Part shown: piece by piece, positions 36,737-45,045 of the stretch
Layout: the number at the start of each line of letters is the position of its first letter
Numbering within the stretch: the stretch's first letter is position 1
From: Pseudomonas fulva 12-X
GTDB lineage: Bacteria > Pseudomonadota > Gammaproteobacteria > Pseudomonadales > Pseudomonadaceae
NCBI RefSeq assembly: GCF_000213805.1
Contig: NC_015556.1
Coordinates: 1,984,001 to 2,048,000 of the forward strand
DNA length: 64,000 bases
Direction: 5' to 3'
Notes under the pieces: generated by a model
What the model was told of the DNA's origin: nothing
Databases searched by the model: none
The model's input: only the letters and a program-made list of their open reading frames with translations
Position numbers and translations under genes: made by a program

Positions 36737-36746
36737 GGTATATACC
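36737..36746. promoter_or_regulatory. Palindrome GGTATATACC at the MarR gene start, possible operator overlapping a -10 box
   Basis: A perfect 10-bp palindrome lies seven bases ahead of the ATG of the MarR-family gene, and TATACC/TATACCT within it resembles a -10 hexamer. MarR proteins usually repress their own promoters through such palindromes, so this is a candidate autoregulatory site. There is no clear Shine-Dalgarno between it and the ATG. Confidence 0.45.
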
Positions 36747-36753
36747 TATATCC

Positions 36754-37158
36754 ATGTTGCCGACCGAATGCCTGTGCACTCGCTTGCGTCGCGCCAGCCG
36801 TGGCGTCAGCAAGCTCTACGACGACGCCTTGAGCGGTGTCGGGCTGAGCGTTGCCCAGTATTCTCTGCTGCGCCACCTGCAAAGGCTCGATCAGCCGAGC
36901 ATCACTGATCTGGCCGACGCGGTGGGCCTGGAGCGCAGCACGCTGGGTCGCAACCTCAGGCTGCTCGAAGGGCGCGGCCTGGTGGCCCTCGCGGACGGCG
37001 CCGATCAGCGCAATCGCCTGGTTAGCCTGACCATGAGAGGCGAGAAGCTGCTCGCCGAGGCGCTGGATGCCTGGCAGGGTGTGCAGCTCGAACTCAAGCA
37101 ACGGCTACAACCGCATCATCTGCAAGCGCTGGACGAATTGCTCGCCAGCCTGGATTGA
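36754..37158 (+). CDS. MarR family transcriptional regulator
   Basis: This 134-residue winged-helix regulator has the DNA-binding helix region ITDLADAVGLERSTLGRNLRLLEGRGLVAL at about residues 50-78 and the wing containing DQRNRLVSLTMRGEKLL. The N-terminal helix CTRLRRASRGVSKLYDDAL is the dimerisation part. The ATG at 36754 begins the conserved region; a TTG at 36718 is also in frame. It is 57 bp upstream of a transporter gene on the same strand, the usual arrangement for a local repressor of an efflux or uptake pump. Confidence 0.88.
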   Translation: MLPTECLCTRLRRASRGVSKLYDDALSGVGLSVAQYSLLRHLQRLDQPSITDLADAVGLERSTLGRNLRLLEGRGLVALADGADQRNRLVSLTMRGEKLLAEALDAWQGVQLELKQRLQPHHLQALDELLASLD

Positions 37159-37215
37159 CGGGCAGGGCGGCGTCACTGCCGTTTCCCGTTTCGACCTACA
37201 ACAAAAGGACATGCA

Positions 37216-38418
37216 ATGAATTCGGTTTGGCGTACCAGCGTCTGGATCATGTTGGGGGCTTCGCTGATCCTTGCCCTGTCCCTGGGTATCCGTCACGGCT
37301 TCGGCCTGTTCCTGTCGCCGATGAGCACAGAGTTCGGCTGGGGGCGTGGCGTGTTCGCTTTCGCCATCGCCCTGCAGAACCTGATCTGGGGTATCGCACA
37401 GCCGTTTACCGGGGCTCTGGCCGACCGTTTCGGCGCGCAGCGGGCGATCATCATTGGCGGCGTTCTCTATGCCGCGGGGTTGGTGCTGATGGGGCTGGCG
37501 GACTCGCCGCTGTCGTTGTCGCTGAGCGCCGGGTTGCTGATCGGCATTGGCCTGTCGGGCACTTCGTTCTCGGTGATTCTCGGTGTGGTTGGTCGCGCCG
37601 TGCCGGTGGAAAAGCGCAGCATGGCCATGGGTATCGCCGCGGCGGCCGGCTCCTTCGGCCAGTTCGCCATGTTGCCGGGTACTCTGGGGTTGATCGGCTG
37701 GCTGGGCTGGTCGGCTGCCCTGATTGCCCTGGGCATGATGGTGGCGCTGATCGTACCGCTGGCGCTGATGGTCAGGGATCGCCCGCAGGTCAGCCAGGGC
37801 CCGCAGCAGACCCTGGGCGAGGCGCTGCGCGAAGCGTGCAGCCATTCCGGTTTCTGGTTGCTGGCGCTCGGTTTTTTTGTCTGCGGCTTCCAGGTGGTGT
37901 TCATCGGCGTGCACCTGCCGGCGTACCTGGTCGACCAGCATCTGCCGGCCATCGTCGGCACCACGGTGCTGGCGCTGGTGGGGCTGTTCAACGTGTTCGG
38001 CACCTACATTGCCGGCTGGCTCGGTGGGCGCCGTTCCAAGCCGAGGCTGCTCAGCGCCTTGTACCTGGCCCGCGGTGTGGTCATCACGCTATTCATCAGC
38101 GTGCCGCTGAGCGTATGGACGGCCTACGCGTTCGGCATCGCCATGGGGCTGCTGTGGCTGTCCACGGTGCCGCTGACCAATGGCACGGTGGCGACGCTGT
38201 TCGGGGTGCGCAACCTGTCGATGCTCGGCGGTATCGTCTTTCTGTTCCACCAACTGGGCTCGTTCATGGGCGGCTGGCTCGGCGGTTACCTCTACGACCA
38301 CACGGGCAGCTATGATCTGGTCTGGCAGATCTCCATTCTGCTCAGCGTGCTTGCCGCCGCGCTCAACTGGCCGGTGCGCGAGCAACCCGTAGCGCGTCTG
38401 CAAGGAGCCCAGGCATGA
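37216..38418 (+). CDS. MFS transporter
   Basis: This major-facilitator protein (400 residues) has about twelve membrane segments. The cytoplasmic loop motif GALADRFGAQRAIIIGG (about 65-80) between helices 2 and 3 matches MFS motif A, and the second half repeats it in weaker form (AGWLGGRRSKPRLLSALYL). Similarity is to pseudomonad MFS proteins of the oxalate/formate-monocarboxylate type; the substrate is unknown. AAAAGGA precedes the ATG. Its stop codon overlaps the start of the following 46-codon ORF. Confidence 0.88.
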   Translation: MNSVWRTSVWIMLGASLILALSLGIRHGFGLFLSPMSTEFGWGRGVFAFAIALQNLIWGIAQPFTGALADRFGAQRAIIIGGVLYAAGLVLMGLADSPLSLSLSAGLLIGIGLSGTSFSVILGVVGRAVPVEKRSMAMGIAAAAGSFGQFAMLPGTLGLIGWLGWSAALIALGMMVALIVPLALMVRDRPQVSQGPQQTLGEALREACSHSGFWLLALGFFVCGFQVVFIGVHLPAYLVDQHLPAIVGTTVLALVGLFNVFGTYIAGWLGGRRSKPRLLSALYLARGVVITLFISVPLSVWTAYAFGIAMGLLWLSTVPLTNGTVATLFGVRNLSMLGGIVFLFHQLGSFMGGWLGGYLYDHTGSYDLVWQISILLSVLAAALNWPVREQPVARLQGAQA

Positions 38419-38555
38419 CCTTCAAGCCCACCTTCGCATTGGCAGTACTCGCCGGATTCGCCGCATTCGCCGCATTCGCCGTGTTGGCGCTGATCTTCTG
38501 GGCCTGGCGCGCAGGTGGGTTGGCAATCATGCAGTTGAACATGAGCCTGTGCTGA
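38415..38555 (+). CDS. Small single-span membrane ORF, 46 residues
   Basis: An ATG at 38415 lies in the stop codon of the MFS gene (ATGA) and opens a 46-codon frame. The product begins [20 protein letters not shown], continues as a hydrophobic helix to about residue 30, and ends in a short basic and polar tail. The helix contains three tandem 9-bp DNA copies of ATTCGCCGC (38456-38481), giving F-A-A repeats. AAGGAGCCCAGGC upstream can act as ribosome site. I recognise no family. It could be an accessory subunit of the transporter. Confidence 0.55.
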   Translation: MTFKPTFALAVLAGFAAFAAFAVLALIFWAWRAGGLAIMQLNMSLC

Positions 38556-38580
38556 GCGATTACCGATAAGGAGCGATCCG

Positions 38581-39138
38581 ATGCGACTGTCACTCTTTGC
38601 CGTACCACTGGCCATGCTGGCGTTGAGCGCTCCGCTGCAAGCCGCCGAATGTCCGGCGCTGCTGGCGGACCAAGGCGAGCTGCCCAAGCTGCGCTCCAAG
38701 GACAAGATCGACCTGTGCGAGCAGTTCGCCGGCAAGCCGTTGATGGTGGTCAATACCGCCAGCTTCTGCGGCTTCACCTCCCAGTTCGAGGGGCTGGAAG
38801 CGCTCAACAAGCGCTATCGCGAGCAGGGGCTGGAGATTCTGGGTGTGCCGTCCGACTCGTTCAAGCAGGAGTCCGACGATGCCGCGGAAACCGCCAAGGT
38901 CTGCTTCGTGAACTACGGCGTGACCTTTACCATGAGCGAAACTCAGCCTGTGACTGGTGATAAGGCTATCCCGCTGTTCAAGGAACTGGCCAGGCAGACG
39001 GCCGCGCCACGCTGGAATTTCTTCAAGTATGTGGTCGATCGCCAGGGGCAGGTGATCGCGCGGTTTTCCAGCCTGACCAAACCGGATGATCCCGAACTGA
39101 TCGCGGCTATCGAGCAGGCGATTGCTCCAAAGCCTTGA
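38581..39138 (+). CDS. Glutathione peroxidase family protein, exported
   Basis: This 185-residue thioredoxin-fold peroxidase has a signal peptide (hydrophobic to about residue 21, cleavage near LQA-AEC). The peroxidatic cysteine is C63 in [15 protein letters not shown], and the [15 protein letters not shown] segment near 139 supplies the conserved tryptophan and asparagine. The usual GFPxNQF motif is replaced by [10 protein letters not shown], so the catalytic glutamine is missing. Probable role: periplasmic thiol peroxidase. AAGGAG precedes the ATG by seven bases. It probably belongs to the MarR-MFS operon. Confidence 0.85.
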   Translation: MRLSLFAVPLAMLALSAPLQAAECPALLADQGELPKLRSKDKIDLCEQFAGKPLMVVNTASFCGFTSQFEGLEALNKRYREQGLEILGVPSDSFKQESDDAAETAKVCFVNYGVTFTMSETQPVTGDKAIPLFKELARQTAAPRWNFFKYVVDRQGQVIARFSSLTKPDDPELIAAIEQAIAPKP

Positions 39139-39149
39139 GGCTTTTCTCG

Positions 39150-39262
39150 CCATCGGAATGCACCGCGGCCATGAGCCGCTCCTTCCTGATCGTGGGAGCG
39201 ACCCATGGCCGCGATGTTTTTAGCTCACTGAAACTGCGTGGCCCGTGCCTGTGGGGAGCGGT
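39150..39262. repeat. Degenerate REP-like sequences downstream of the peroxidase gene
   Basis: CGTGGGAGCGACCCATGGCCGCGAT at about 39190 and a related TGTGGGGAGCGG near 39250 resemble the REP core of the mobile elements but no terminal inverted repeats are present. The unit lies between convergent genes. Confidence 0.45.
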
Positions 39263-39272
39263 CTTACTTCTA

Positions 39273-40508
39273 TCAGAAGCGGTAGGTCAGAGAGGCTCCT
39301 AGACCGTGAGCGCTGTTGTCGTAACGAGCGCTGTAGGTGTCCTGGTTGACGTTGACCTTTTCTTCCTTGAGGTAGGAGTAGGCCACATCGATGGTCATAT
39401 CATCGGTCGGGCTCCAGCCCGCGCCGAGACTGAAGATCGTCCGATCACCCGACGGGATACGCGGAGAGCGGTTGGTGTTGTTAGTGGGCGACTGGTCGAA
39501 GGCGAGGCCGGTACGCAGTACCCATTGCGGGTTCACCTTGTAGGACAGACCAACGGCATGAGCCCAGGTATCATGCCAGTTCTGTTCTTCGGTAATTGCG
39601 CTGAGAGGCCCAGGCGCATTCTCATTCTCTACACGAATTTCCTTCAGACGGCTCCAGCGGGTCCAGGTACTGCCAGCATAGACGGTCCACCTGTCATCAA
39701 TTTCATGAGTGAAGGACATGTCAACCGACTCTGGCGTGGTGATATCCAGTGAAGCATCGTACTTCCCGGCTAATCCGGCCAGCACACCACCTGCATTCAC
39801 CTGAGTGTTGCCCTCAAGCTCGTATTTCACGCGGGAGCGGTAGGTCACGCCGACCCGAGTTTGCGGCGAGAACTCATATAGTGCGCCAACGTTAAATCCG
39901 ACGGCGACATCATCCCCTTTGATCTTCACCTTGCCGTCAGCAACACCCGGCAGCGGGTTGTCGAGAGCAGAAGTCAGCTCGCCATCGATGCGGTTGAATG
40001 TGGGGCCGAAGCCTACGGAGAAGTGCTCATTGAAGCGGTAGCTCAAGGTCGGCTGAACGGTGACGACTTGTACGAAGCTCTTCTTCGCTTCGTAGCGGCC
40101 TTGGAAGCTGCTTTCGTAGTCGGTAGCCAGACCGAAGGGCACATAGATGCCAATACCGAAGGCGACCTTGTCATCGAGCGGTTTGACGTAATAACCCATC
40201 GGTACCCCGGTGTCGGGCACCATGTCGCCATCGTTGGTGCCTGTAGCTGAGCCGCGGGCGTTGCTGATATCGGTTTTGGCATGAATAGCCGCGACACCCA
40301 GGCTGACTTCATCACGCTTCAAGCGGGCCATACCAGCCGGGTTGCCAAACACGGTGCTGGCATCGTCCGCGGCGGAGGAGCGGCCGGCAAACGACAGGCC
40401 CATGCCAGAGATGCTTTGCTCGTTAAGGGCAAAGCCGCTCGCCATGCCGTAGGTGGAGGTGGTTGCGATGGCGATTGCCAGGCCGGTTCTTAGCATTGTT
40501 TTACTCAC
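39273..40508 (-). CDS. FadL/OmpP1/TodX family outer-membrane transporter
   Basis: This 411-residue protein has a signal peptide (AIAIATTSTYGMASG), then the family N-terminus FALNEQSISGMGLSFAGRSS with the STVFGNPAGMARL hatch segment, and a beta-barrel ending in the aromatic GASLTYRF typical of outer-membrane proteins. FadL-type channels take up long-chain fatty acids or aromatic hydrocarbons by diffusion. The start is the GTG at 40508, with AAGGAG six bases upstream; the frame is open to 40643 but without a better ribosome site. Confidence 0.9.
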   Translation of the reverse strand: MSKTMLRTGLAIAIATTSTYGMASGFALNEQSISGMGLSFAGRSSAADDASTVFGNPAGMARLKRDEVSLGVAAIHAKTDISNARGSATGTNDGDMVPDTGVPMGYYVKPLDDKVAFGIGIYVPFGLATDYESSFQGRYEAKKSFVQVVTVQPTLSYRFNEHFSVGFGPTFNRIDGELTSALDNPLPGVADGKVKIKGDDVAVGFNVGALYEFSPQTRVGVTYRSRVKYELEGNTQVNAGGVLAGLAGKYDASLDITTPESVDMSFTHEIDDRWTVYAGSTWTRWSRLKEIRVENENAPGPLSAITEEQNWHDTWAHAVGLSYKVNPQWVLRTGLAFDQSPTNNTNRSPRIPSGDRTIFSLGAGWSPTDDMTIDVAYSYLKEEKVNVNQDTYSARYDNSAHGLGASLTYRF

Positions 40509-40665
40509 GGGGTACTCCTTGGCAGGGTCGGGAAACTCTCGCTGCTGACTCGGGGCCACTTTCGAAAGTTCAGGGTAAACACGATCCGTCGAGGTGCTGC
40601 TGTCCCTGAAACGCAGGATATAGAGCCTTTCGCCGCTTGGCACCTGTGACCAGTTAGTCAGTTTT

Positions 40666-41145
40666 TCAAGCTGCGGTCGCGCTGTGCTGGATGCAGCGTT
40701 GCCAGGCGCGAACGAACTCGTTCGGCTGGCGGCAGGGCGCGAAAATCTGTTGCCAGATCAGAGCCTGAGCGCCGAGATCATCGGCTGCCGGCAGCGCCTT
40801 GTGGTGCTGCTCGATCAGCAGCCAGGCGATGGCTGTAGCGTAGCGCAGATTGACCGTCAGCTCGAAATGCGGCGCACCCAGGAATGCGTGCTGGCTGGCC
40901 AGGCCCCTGACCCGGCTGGCCAGCTCGGGGTCGAGGGCCAGGTAGTGATCCCAGAGGTGCTGATGGTGGGCGGCGGAAATCCGGTACAGGCCATAGCCGC
41001 TGTGATTGTCGAGTTCTGCGCCCAGCGAAGTCTGGCAGGCGGCTATGCCCAGCAGCAAAGCTTCGGCTGCTACGCACTGGCTGCTCAGGTACATCAAGGT
41101 CGGGCGGATAACGTGCTGGTTCAGGTCACTGGCAGCGATTCCCAT
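40666..41145 (-). CDS. Conserved protein resembling SLT/lysozyme-fold muramidases, probably inactive
   Basis: This protein of 159 residues has no signal peptide. The segment AEALLLGIAACQTSLG followed by YGLYRISAAHHQHLWDHYL and NLRYATAIAWLL matches the layout of lysozyme-like transglycosylases, where a catalytic glutamate usually follows the first helix (xAxxES) and G-x-x-Q-[MI] follows. Here the expected glutamate position reads Q-T, so glycosidase activity seems unlikely. I cannot name the family; a structural role or a phage-derived function are possible. It is isolated from its neighbours. Confidence 0.6.
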   Translation of the reverse strand: MGIAASDLNQHVIRPTLMYLSSQCVAAEALLLGIAACQTSLGAELDNHSGYGLYRISAAHHQHLWDHYLALDPELASRVRGLASQHAFLGAPHFELTVNLRYATAIAWLLIEQHHKALPAADDLGAQALIWQQIFAPCRQPNEFVRAWQRCIQHSATAA

Positions 41146-41682
41146 ACAAGCCTCTACACGGTGGTGACCGGTGGGGGAGGGCGCTGGTGGCAGATTCGAG
41201 GCTGCCTGATGCGTCGATGCTCTGGTGCGATGACCGATAATCCCACTGGGAGCGTGCCTTAGCCGCTCAACTTGAAGCGTAGTGGGATATTCATGCAGTA
41301 AAGGACTGTTTTTAAATCGTTTGAGGATTTGAGGCCATCTGAATAGATCAAATTGGAACTGCAGCCATGATTGAAACTTCGCGCCGACCTGATTGACACC
41401 GCTGCGCGGGCTTCGGCAGTATCAGGTCCATATCGTCCTGCCGAGCTGTCCATGTTCATCATTTCCCTGCCCACGCGCTTCAATCCTGGCACTGCCGCCA
41501 TGGATGCGTGCGTGTGCCTGGACGCTGGCAAGTCGAAGAAACAGTCGCTCATTTGACCGGGGCGCGCTGTCCCGTCAGATGGGCTGACAGGACAGGCGCT
41601 GAGTCGAAGCATCCCTTCGCTACACCACCTTCCCGCACTCCATCGACGGTGACCAGACGGTCTACACCGAGGAGTTGCAAGC
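41146..41682. other. Gene-poor stretch with decayed coding remnants
   Basis: These 537 bp hold no gene I can support. The left part is AT-richer than the surroundings and includes a minus-strand TonB C-terminal-like remnant (listed separately). The right part (41440-41660) has short open frames in several phases but none with recognisable similarity. A GAGGAG ribosome site for the following gene lies at 41668-41673. Confidence 0.55.
41262..41435 (-). pseudogene. Possible 3' remnant of a TonB/energy-transducer C-terminal domain
   Basis: Read on the minus strand, the frame ends in DGLKSSNDLKTVLYCMNIPLRFKLSG and a stop at about 41262, preceded by an EARAAVSIRSA helix-like segment. The last strand, IPLRFKLSG, and the D-G-L-K spacing resemble the C-terminal domain of TonB-family energy transducers. 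Upstream the frame loses similarity within about 60 codons and runs into the antisense of the next gene, so no intact gene is present. Confidence 0.35.
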
Positions 41683-42537
41683 ATGTCTACATTTTCCGGT
41701 ATCTGGGTTGCGCTGGTAACGCCGTTTCGCGGCGGGCAGGTGGATCTGCCGGCATTGCGATCCCTGGCGGCGCATTTGATCGAATGCGGTGCGGCCGGGC
41801 TGGTGGTCTGCGGCACCAGCGGCGAGGCGGCAGCTCTGGATGAGCAGGAGCAGTTGGCGGTGCTGGATGCCGTGCTCGAGGTGGTGCCGGCCAGCCGCGT
41901 GGTGATGGGCCTTGCCGGCAACAACCAGGCGGCAGTGCTGGCCCGCCTGCAGCGGATCCAGCGTCGCCCGCTGGCCGGCATCCTGGTACCGGCGCCGTAC
42001 TACATAAGGCCGTCGCAAGACGGTTTGCAGGCGTTCTTCTTGGCTCTCGCCGAGGCCTCGCGGCTACCCATCATTCTTTACGACATTCCTTATCGCAGCG
42101 CTGTGACCCTGGAACTGCAGACCCTGCGGCAACTGGCCCGGCACCCGCGCATCGTGGCGATCAAGGACTGCGGCGGTGACGTGCGCAAGACCCAGGCGCT
42201 GATCGCCGATGGCCAGCTCGATGTGCTCACCGGTGAAGACGAGCAGATCTTCGCCACCCTGTGCCTGGGCGGCAGCGGCGCCATTTCCGCAGCCGCGCAC
42301 CTGCGTACCGCCGACTTCGCCAGGGTGGTCAGCCTGCTACGCGAGGGCGACCTGCTCGCCGGGCGTGCACTGTTCCGTGGGCTGTTGCCGTGGATACGCC
42401 TGGCCTTCAGCGAGCCGAACCCCGCGCCGGTCAAGGCCGCGTTGGCGTTGCAGGGCATGATCGGCGATGAACTGCGCGAGCCCATGCTGTGCGTTTCCGA
42501 TGGCTTGCGGGCGCAGCTGCGCAATGAGTTGCCATGA
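41683..42537 (+). CDS. DapA-family class I aldolase (4-hydroxy-tetrahydrodipicolinate synthase-like)
   Basis: This 284-residue TIM-barrel lyase is of the DHDPS/N-acetylneuraminate lyase superfamily. The Schiff-base lysine is K161 in VAIKDCGGD and the proton-relay tyrosine is Y133 in IILYDIPYRSAV, both at the positions of E. coli DapA. The pyruvate-binding loop reads CGTSGEAA instead of the common GTTGE. Although close to DapA, it is not in a lysine cluster and overlaps the neighbourhood of rnd, so it may be a paralogue with another aldehyde substrate. GAGGAG precedes the ATG. Confidence 0.82.
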   Translation: MSTFSGIWVALVTPFRGGQVDLPALRSLAAHLIECGAAGLVVCGTSGEAAALDEQEQLAVLDAVLEVVPASRVVMGLAGNNQAAVLARLQRIQRRPLAGILVPAPYYIRPSQDGLQAFFLALAEASRLPIILYDIPYRSAVTLELQTLRQLARHPRIVAIKDCGGDVRKTQALIADGQLDVLTGEDEQIFATLCLGGSGAISAAAHLRTADFARVVSLLREGDLLAGRALFRGLLPWIRLAFSEPNPAPVKAALALQGMIGDELREPMLCVSDGLRAQLRNELP

Positions 42538-42593
42538 GCGCACGGCAGGGGCTCACGGGATATACTGCGCGGCAATCTTTACGGGAGAGCCGC

Positions 42594-43727
42594 GTGACCA
42601 TCGAAATTGTCTGGATTCGAGACGACGCCAGCCTGGCAGCGCAGTGCGCTGTCTGGCGCAAACAGCCCTTCGTGGCGCTGGACACCGAGTTCATGCGTGT
42701 CGATACCTTCTACCCGATCGCCGGTCTGCTGCAGGTCAGCGAGGGCGAGCGTGCCTACCTCATCGACCCTTTGCTGATCGGCGACTGGGCACCGTTCGCC
42801 GCGCTGCTCGAAGACCCGCAGGTGGTCAAGGTAGTGCACGCCTGCAGCGAGGACCTGGAGGTATTCCTTCGCCTGACCGGCAGCCTGCCGGCACCGCTGT
42901 TCGATTCGCAACTGGCCGCCGGCTACCTCAACCTCGGTTTCTCCATGGGCTATTCGCGCCTGGTGCAGGCGGTGCTGGATATCGAGCTGCCCAAGGGCGA
43001 GACCCGCTCCGACTGGTTGCAGCGCCCGTTGTCCGAGACCCAGGTCAGCTACGCCGCGGAAGACGTCGTGCACCTGGCCGAACTTTATCGCCGCCTGCAG
43101 GCCAGGCTGTCGGCCGAAAAGAACGCCTGGGTGCTCGAGGACGGCGCCGAGCTTGCCGCAGGTTTGCGCCGCGAGACGCCACCCGAGGAGGCCTACAAAG
43201 ACGCCAAGCTGGCCTGGAAGCTGTCCCGCGCGCAACTGGCCGTGCTGCGCGCACTCTGCACCTGGCGCGAGCGCCAGGCGCGGGCGCGCAATCAGCCACG
43301 TAACCGGATCATTCGTGAGCATTCGCTGTGGCCGCTGGCACGTCATCAGCCGAGCGATCTGGTCAGCCTGGCGCGCATCGAGGAAATGCATCCGAAAACC
43401 GTGCGCCAGGACGGCGAGACCATCCTGCAGCTGATCCGTGAGGCTGCCGCACTGCCGCCTGCCGAGTGGCCGCCGGCAATGCCCGAGCCTTTGCCGATCG
43501 AGGCCTCGGGGCTGCTCAAGAAGTTGCGCGCGATCGGCCTGCGTGAAGGCGAGCGCCTGGAGATCGTCCCCGAGCTGATGCTGCGCAAGAAGACCCTCGA
43601 GGCGCTGCTCAAGAGCGGTTACCCGAACGGTCCCTACCGCCTGCCCGACAGCCTGCGCGGCTGGCGTCGTGAATTGATGGGCCAGGCGCTGCTCGATTGC
43701 CTGGCCGGTGAAGGAGAAGCAGCGTGA
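42594..43727 (+). CDS. rnd: Ribonuclease D
   Basis: RNase D is a 3'-5' exonuclease that trims tRNA and other small RNAs. From the GTG at 42594 the product is 377 residues. The DEDD exonuclease domain shows D30 and E32 in VALDTEFMR, the second acidic motif in [12 protein letters not shown] and the YAAEDVVHL motif, followed by an HRDC domain ([19 protein letters not shown]) at about 210-290. ACGGGAGAG lies just upstream of the GTG, and TATACT at 42561-42566 is a likely -10 box. It overlaps ycgL by four bases (GTGA). Confidence 0.95.
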   Translation: MTIEIVWIRDDASLAAQCAVWRKQPFVALDTEFMRVDTFYPIAGLLQVSEGERAYLIDPLLIGDWAPFAALLEDPQVVKVVHACSEDLEVFLRLTGSLPAPLFDSQLAAGYLNLGFSMGYSRLVQAVLDIELPKGETRSDWLQRPLSETQVSYAAEDVVHLAELYRRLQARLSAEKNAWVLEDGAELAAGLRRETPPEEAYKDAKLAWKLSRAQLAVLRALCTWRERQARARNQPRNRIIREHSLWPLARHQPSDLVSLARIEEMHPKTVRQDGETILQLIREAAALPPAEWPPAMPEPLPIEASGLLKKLRAIGLREGERLEIVPELMLRKKTLEALLKSGYPNGPYRLPDSLRGWRRELMGQALLDCLAGEGEAA

Positions 43728-44017
43728 AACGTATCTGTTCGATCTACCGCAGCCCGCGCAAGCACGAGATGTACCTCTACGTGCTGCGTGCCGACGCGCT
43801 GAACCGGGTGCCCGAGCCGCTGCTCAATGCCTTCGGAGCCCCGGTGCATGCTTTCGACATGGTGCTCACGCCCGAGCGCGCCCTGGCGCGCGAGGACATC
43901 AGCAAGGTGCTGGAGAACCTCGATAATCAGGGCTATCACCTGCAGATGCCGCCGCCGGAAGAGGATTACATCCAGCATCTTCCCGAGGAGCTGCTGCGCC
44001 GTAACGATCCGGTCTGA
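43724..44017 (+). CDS. YcgL domain protein
   Basis: This is a 97-residue protein of the YcgL family: [20 protein letters not shown], then [12 protein letters not shown] and the [21 protein letters not shown]-terminal part. The family is conserved beside rnd or minC in gammaproteobacteria and has no established biochemical role. The start is a GTG overlapping the rnd stop codon, so translation is coupled to the RNase; a link with RNA metabolism is a reasonable but unproven inference. Confidence 0.88.
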   Translation: MKRICSIYRSPRKHEMYLYVLRADALNRVPEPLLNAFGAPVHAFDMVLTPERALAREDISKVLENLDNQGYHLQMPPPEEDYIQHLPEELLRRNDPV

Positions 44018-44032
44018 CGGGAGAGGGCTGCC

Positions 44033-44962
44033 ATGCGCGTACTGATTGCCGAGCAGGATCACGTCGAGTACCAACGACTGTTACAAGCCGCTGCACCGCA
44101 GCTCGAATTGGTCGTGGGCGAAGGCGCAGCACTGGCCGAGCAGGCCACTGACTGCCCGATCTGGCTGGGCGAGCCCGATAAATTTGCCAATCTGCTGCGC
44201 GCCGGCCATAAACCGGCGTGGCTGCAGTCGAGCTGGGCAGGTATTACACCGCTGCTGGCGGACGACCTGCCCCAGGACTACTCGCTCACTCGGGCGGTTG
44301 GCGTGTTCGGGCAGATCATGGCCGAGTACGTGCTGTGTCATATGCTCGCTCACGAGCGCGAGTTGGCCGCTCGCCAGCAGGCGCAGCGTGAGCGGCGCTG
44401 GGACGGCCGCCTGCCAGGGAGCCTGGCTGGCCGCCGGGTGCTGATCGTCGGCACCGGTGAAATCGGCGCGGCTGTCGCCCGCTTCCTGCAGCCGTTCAAT
44501 GTCGAGCTGAGCGGTGTGGCCAGCAGCCCGCGAACCCTGGCGCCATTCACTGAGGTGGTTGCGCTCGGGGAATTGCCACGGCTGGTGGCCCAGGCCGATT
44601 ACGTCGTCAACTTGCTGCCCAATACGCCTGCGACCCGCGATATCTATGACGCCGCCTTGCTGGCTTGCTTCAAGCCCACGGCGGTGCTGATCAACGCCGG
44701 GCGTGGCACATCAGTGGTGGACGAGGATCTGGTCGCCGCGCTGGCTGCTGGCCGACTGGCTGCCGCGGTGATCGATGTCTGCCGCGAGGAACCGTTGCCG
44801 CCCGGCCATCCATTCTGGACCGCGCGCAACCTCACGCTGACCGGGCACAGCGCGGCGCCGACCTTGCCGCACCTGCTGGTCGAGTTGTTCCTGGCCAACC
44901 TGCAGCGTTATCAGACCGGCGCCGAACTGCACGGTCTGGTGGATTTCGCCCGCGGCTACTGA
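44033..44962 (+). CDS. D-2-hydroxyacid dehydrogenase family protein (glyoxylate/hydroxypyruvate reductase type)
   Basis: This NAD(P)-dependent 2-hydroxyacid dehydrogenase has 309 residues. The Rossmann motif [16 protein letters not shown] is near residue 140; the catalytic arginine is in [12 protein letters not shown], the glutamate in CREEPLP and the histidine in LTGHSAAP. The substrate-binding N-terminal half is shorter than in GhrA, and the lid segment [12 protein letters not shown] resembles the GhrA/YcdW group. It follows ycgL by 15 bp and is followed by a terminator. Confidence 0.9.
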   Translation: MRVLIAEQDHVEYQRLLQAAAPQLELVVGEGAALAEQATDCPIWLGEPDKFANLLRAGHKPAWLQSSWAGITPLLADDLPQDYSLTRAVGVFGQIMAEYVLCHMLAHERELAARQQAQRERRWDGRLPGSLAGRRVLIVGTGEIGAAVARFLQPFNVELSGVASSPRTLAPFTEVVALGELPRLVAQADYVVNLLPNTPATRDIYDAALLACFKPTAVLINAGRGTSVVDEDLVAALAAGRLAAAVIDVCREEPLPPGHPFWTARNLTLTGHSAAPTLPHLLVELFLANLQRYQTGAELHGLVDFARGY

Positions 44963-44992
44963 GCGCGCCGTCGCGCGCGGCTTGTGCTGTGT

Positions 44993-45026
44993 GGCCGGCA
45001 GACCTAGACTGCCGGCCTTTTCGTTT
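44993..45026 (+). terminator. Rho-independent terminator after the hydroxyacid dehydrogenase gene
   Basis: A GGCCGGCA / TGCCGGCC stem with a nine-base loop is followed by TTTTCGTTT. It lies only 20 bp ahead of the next gene, so that gene must be read through this element or have a promoter within it. Confidence 0.75.
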
Positions 45027-45045
45027 CCTCCCTACAAGCTCGACC

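Noticed and set aside
41259..41981. 240-codon minus-strand frame overlapping the DapA-like gene
   Set aside because: Most of it is antisense to a well-supported gene. Only the last 60 codons show a TonB-like tail, which is recorded as a remnant.
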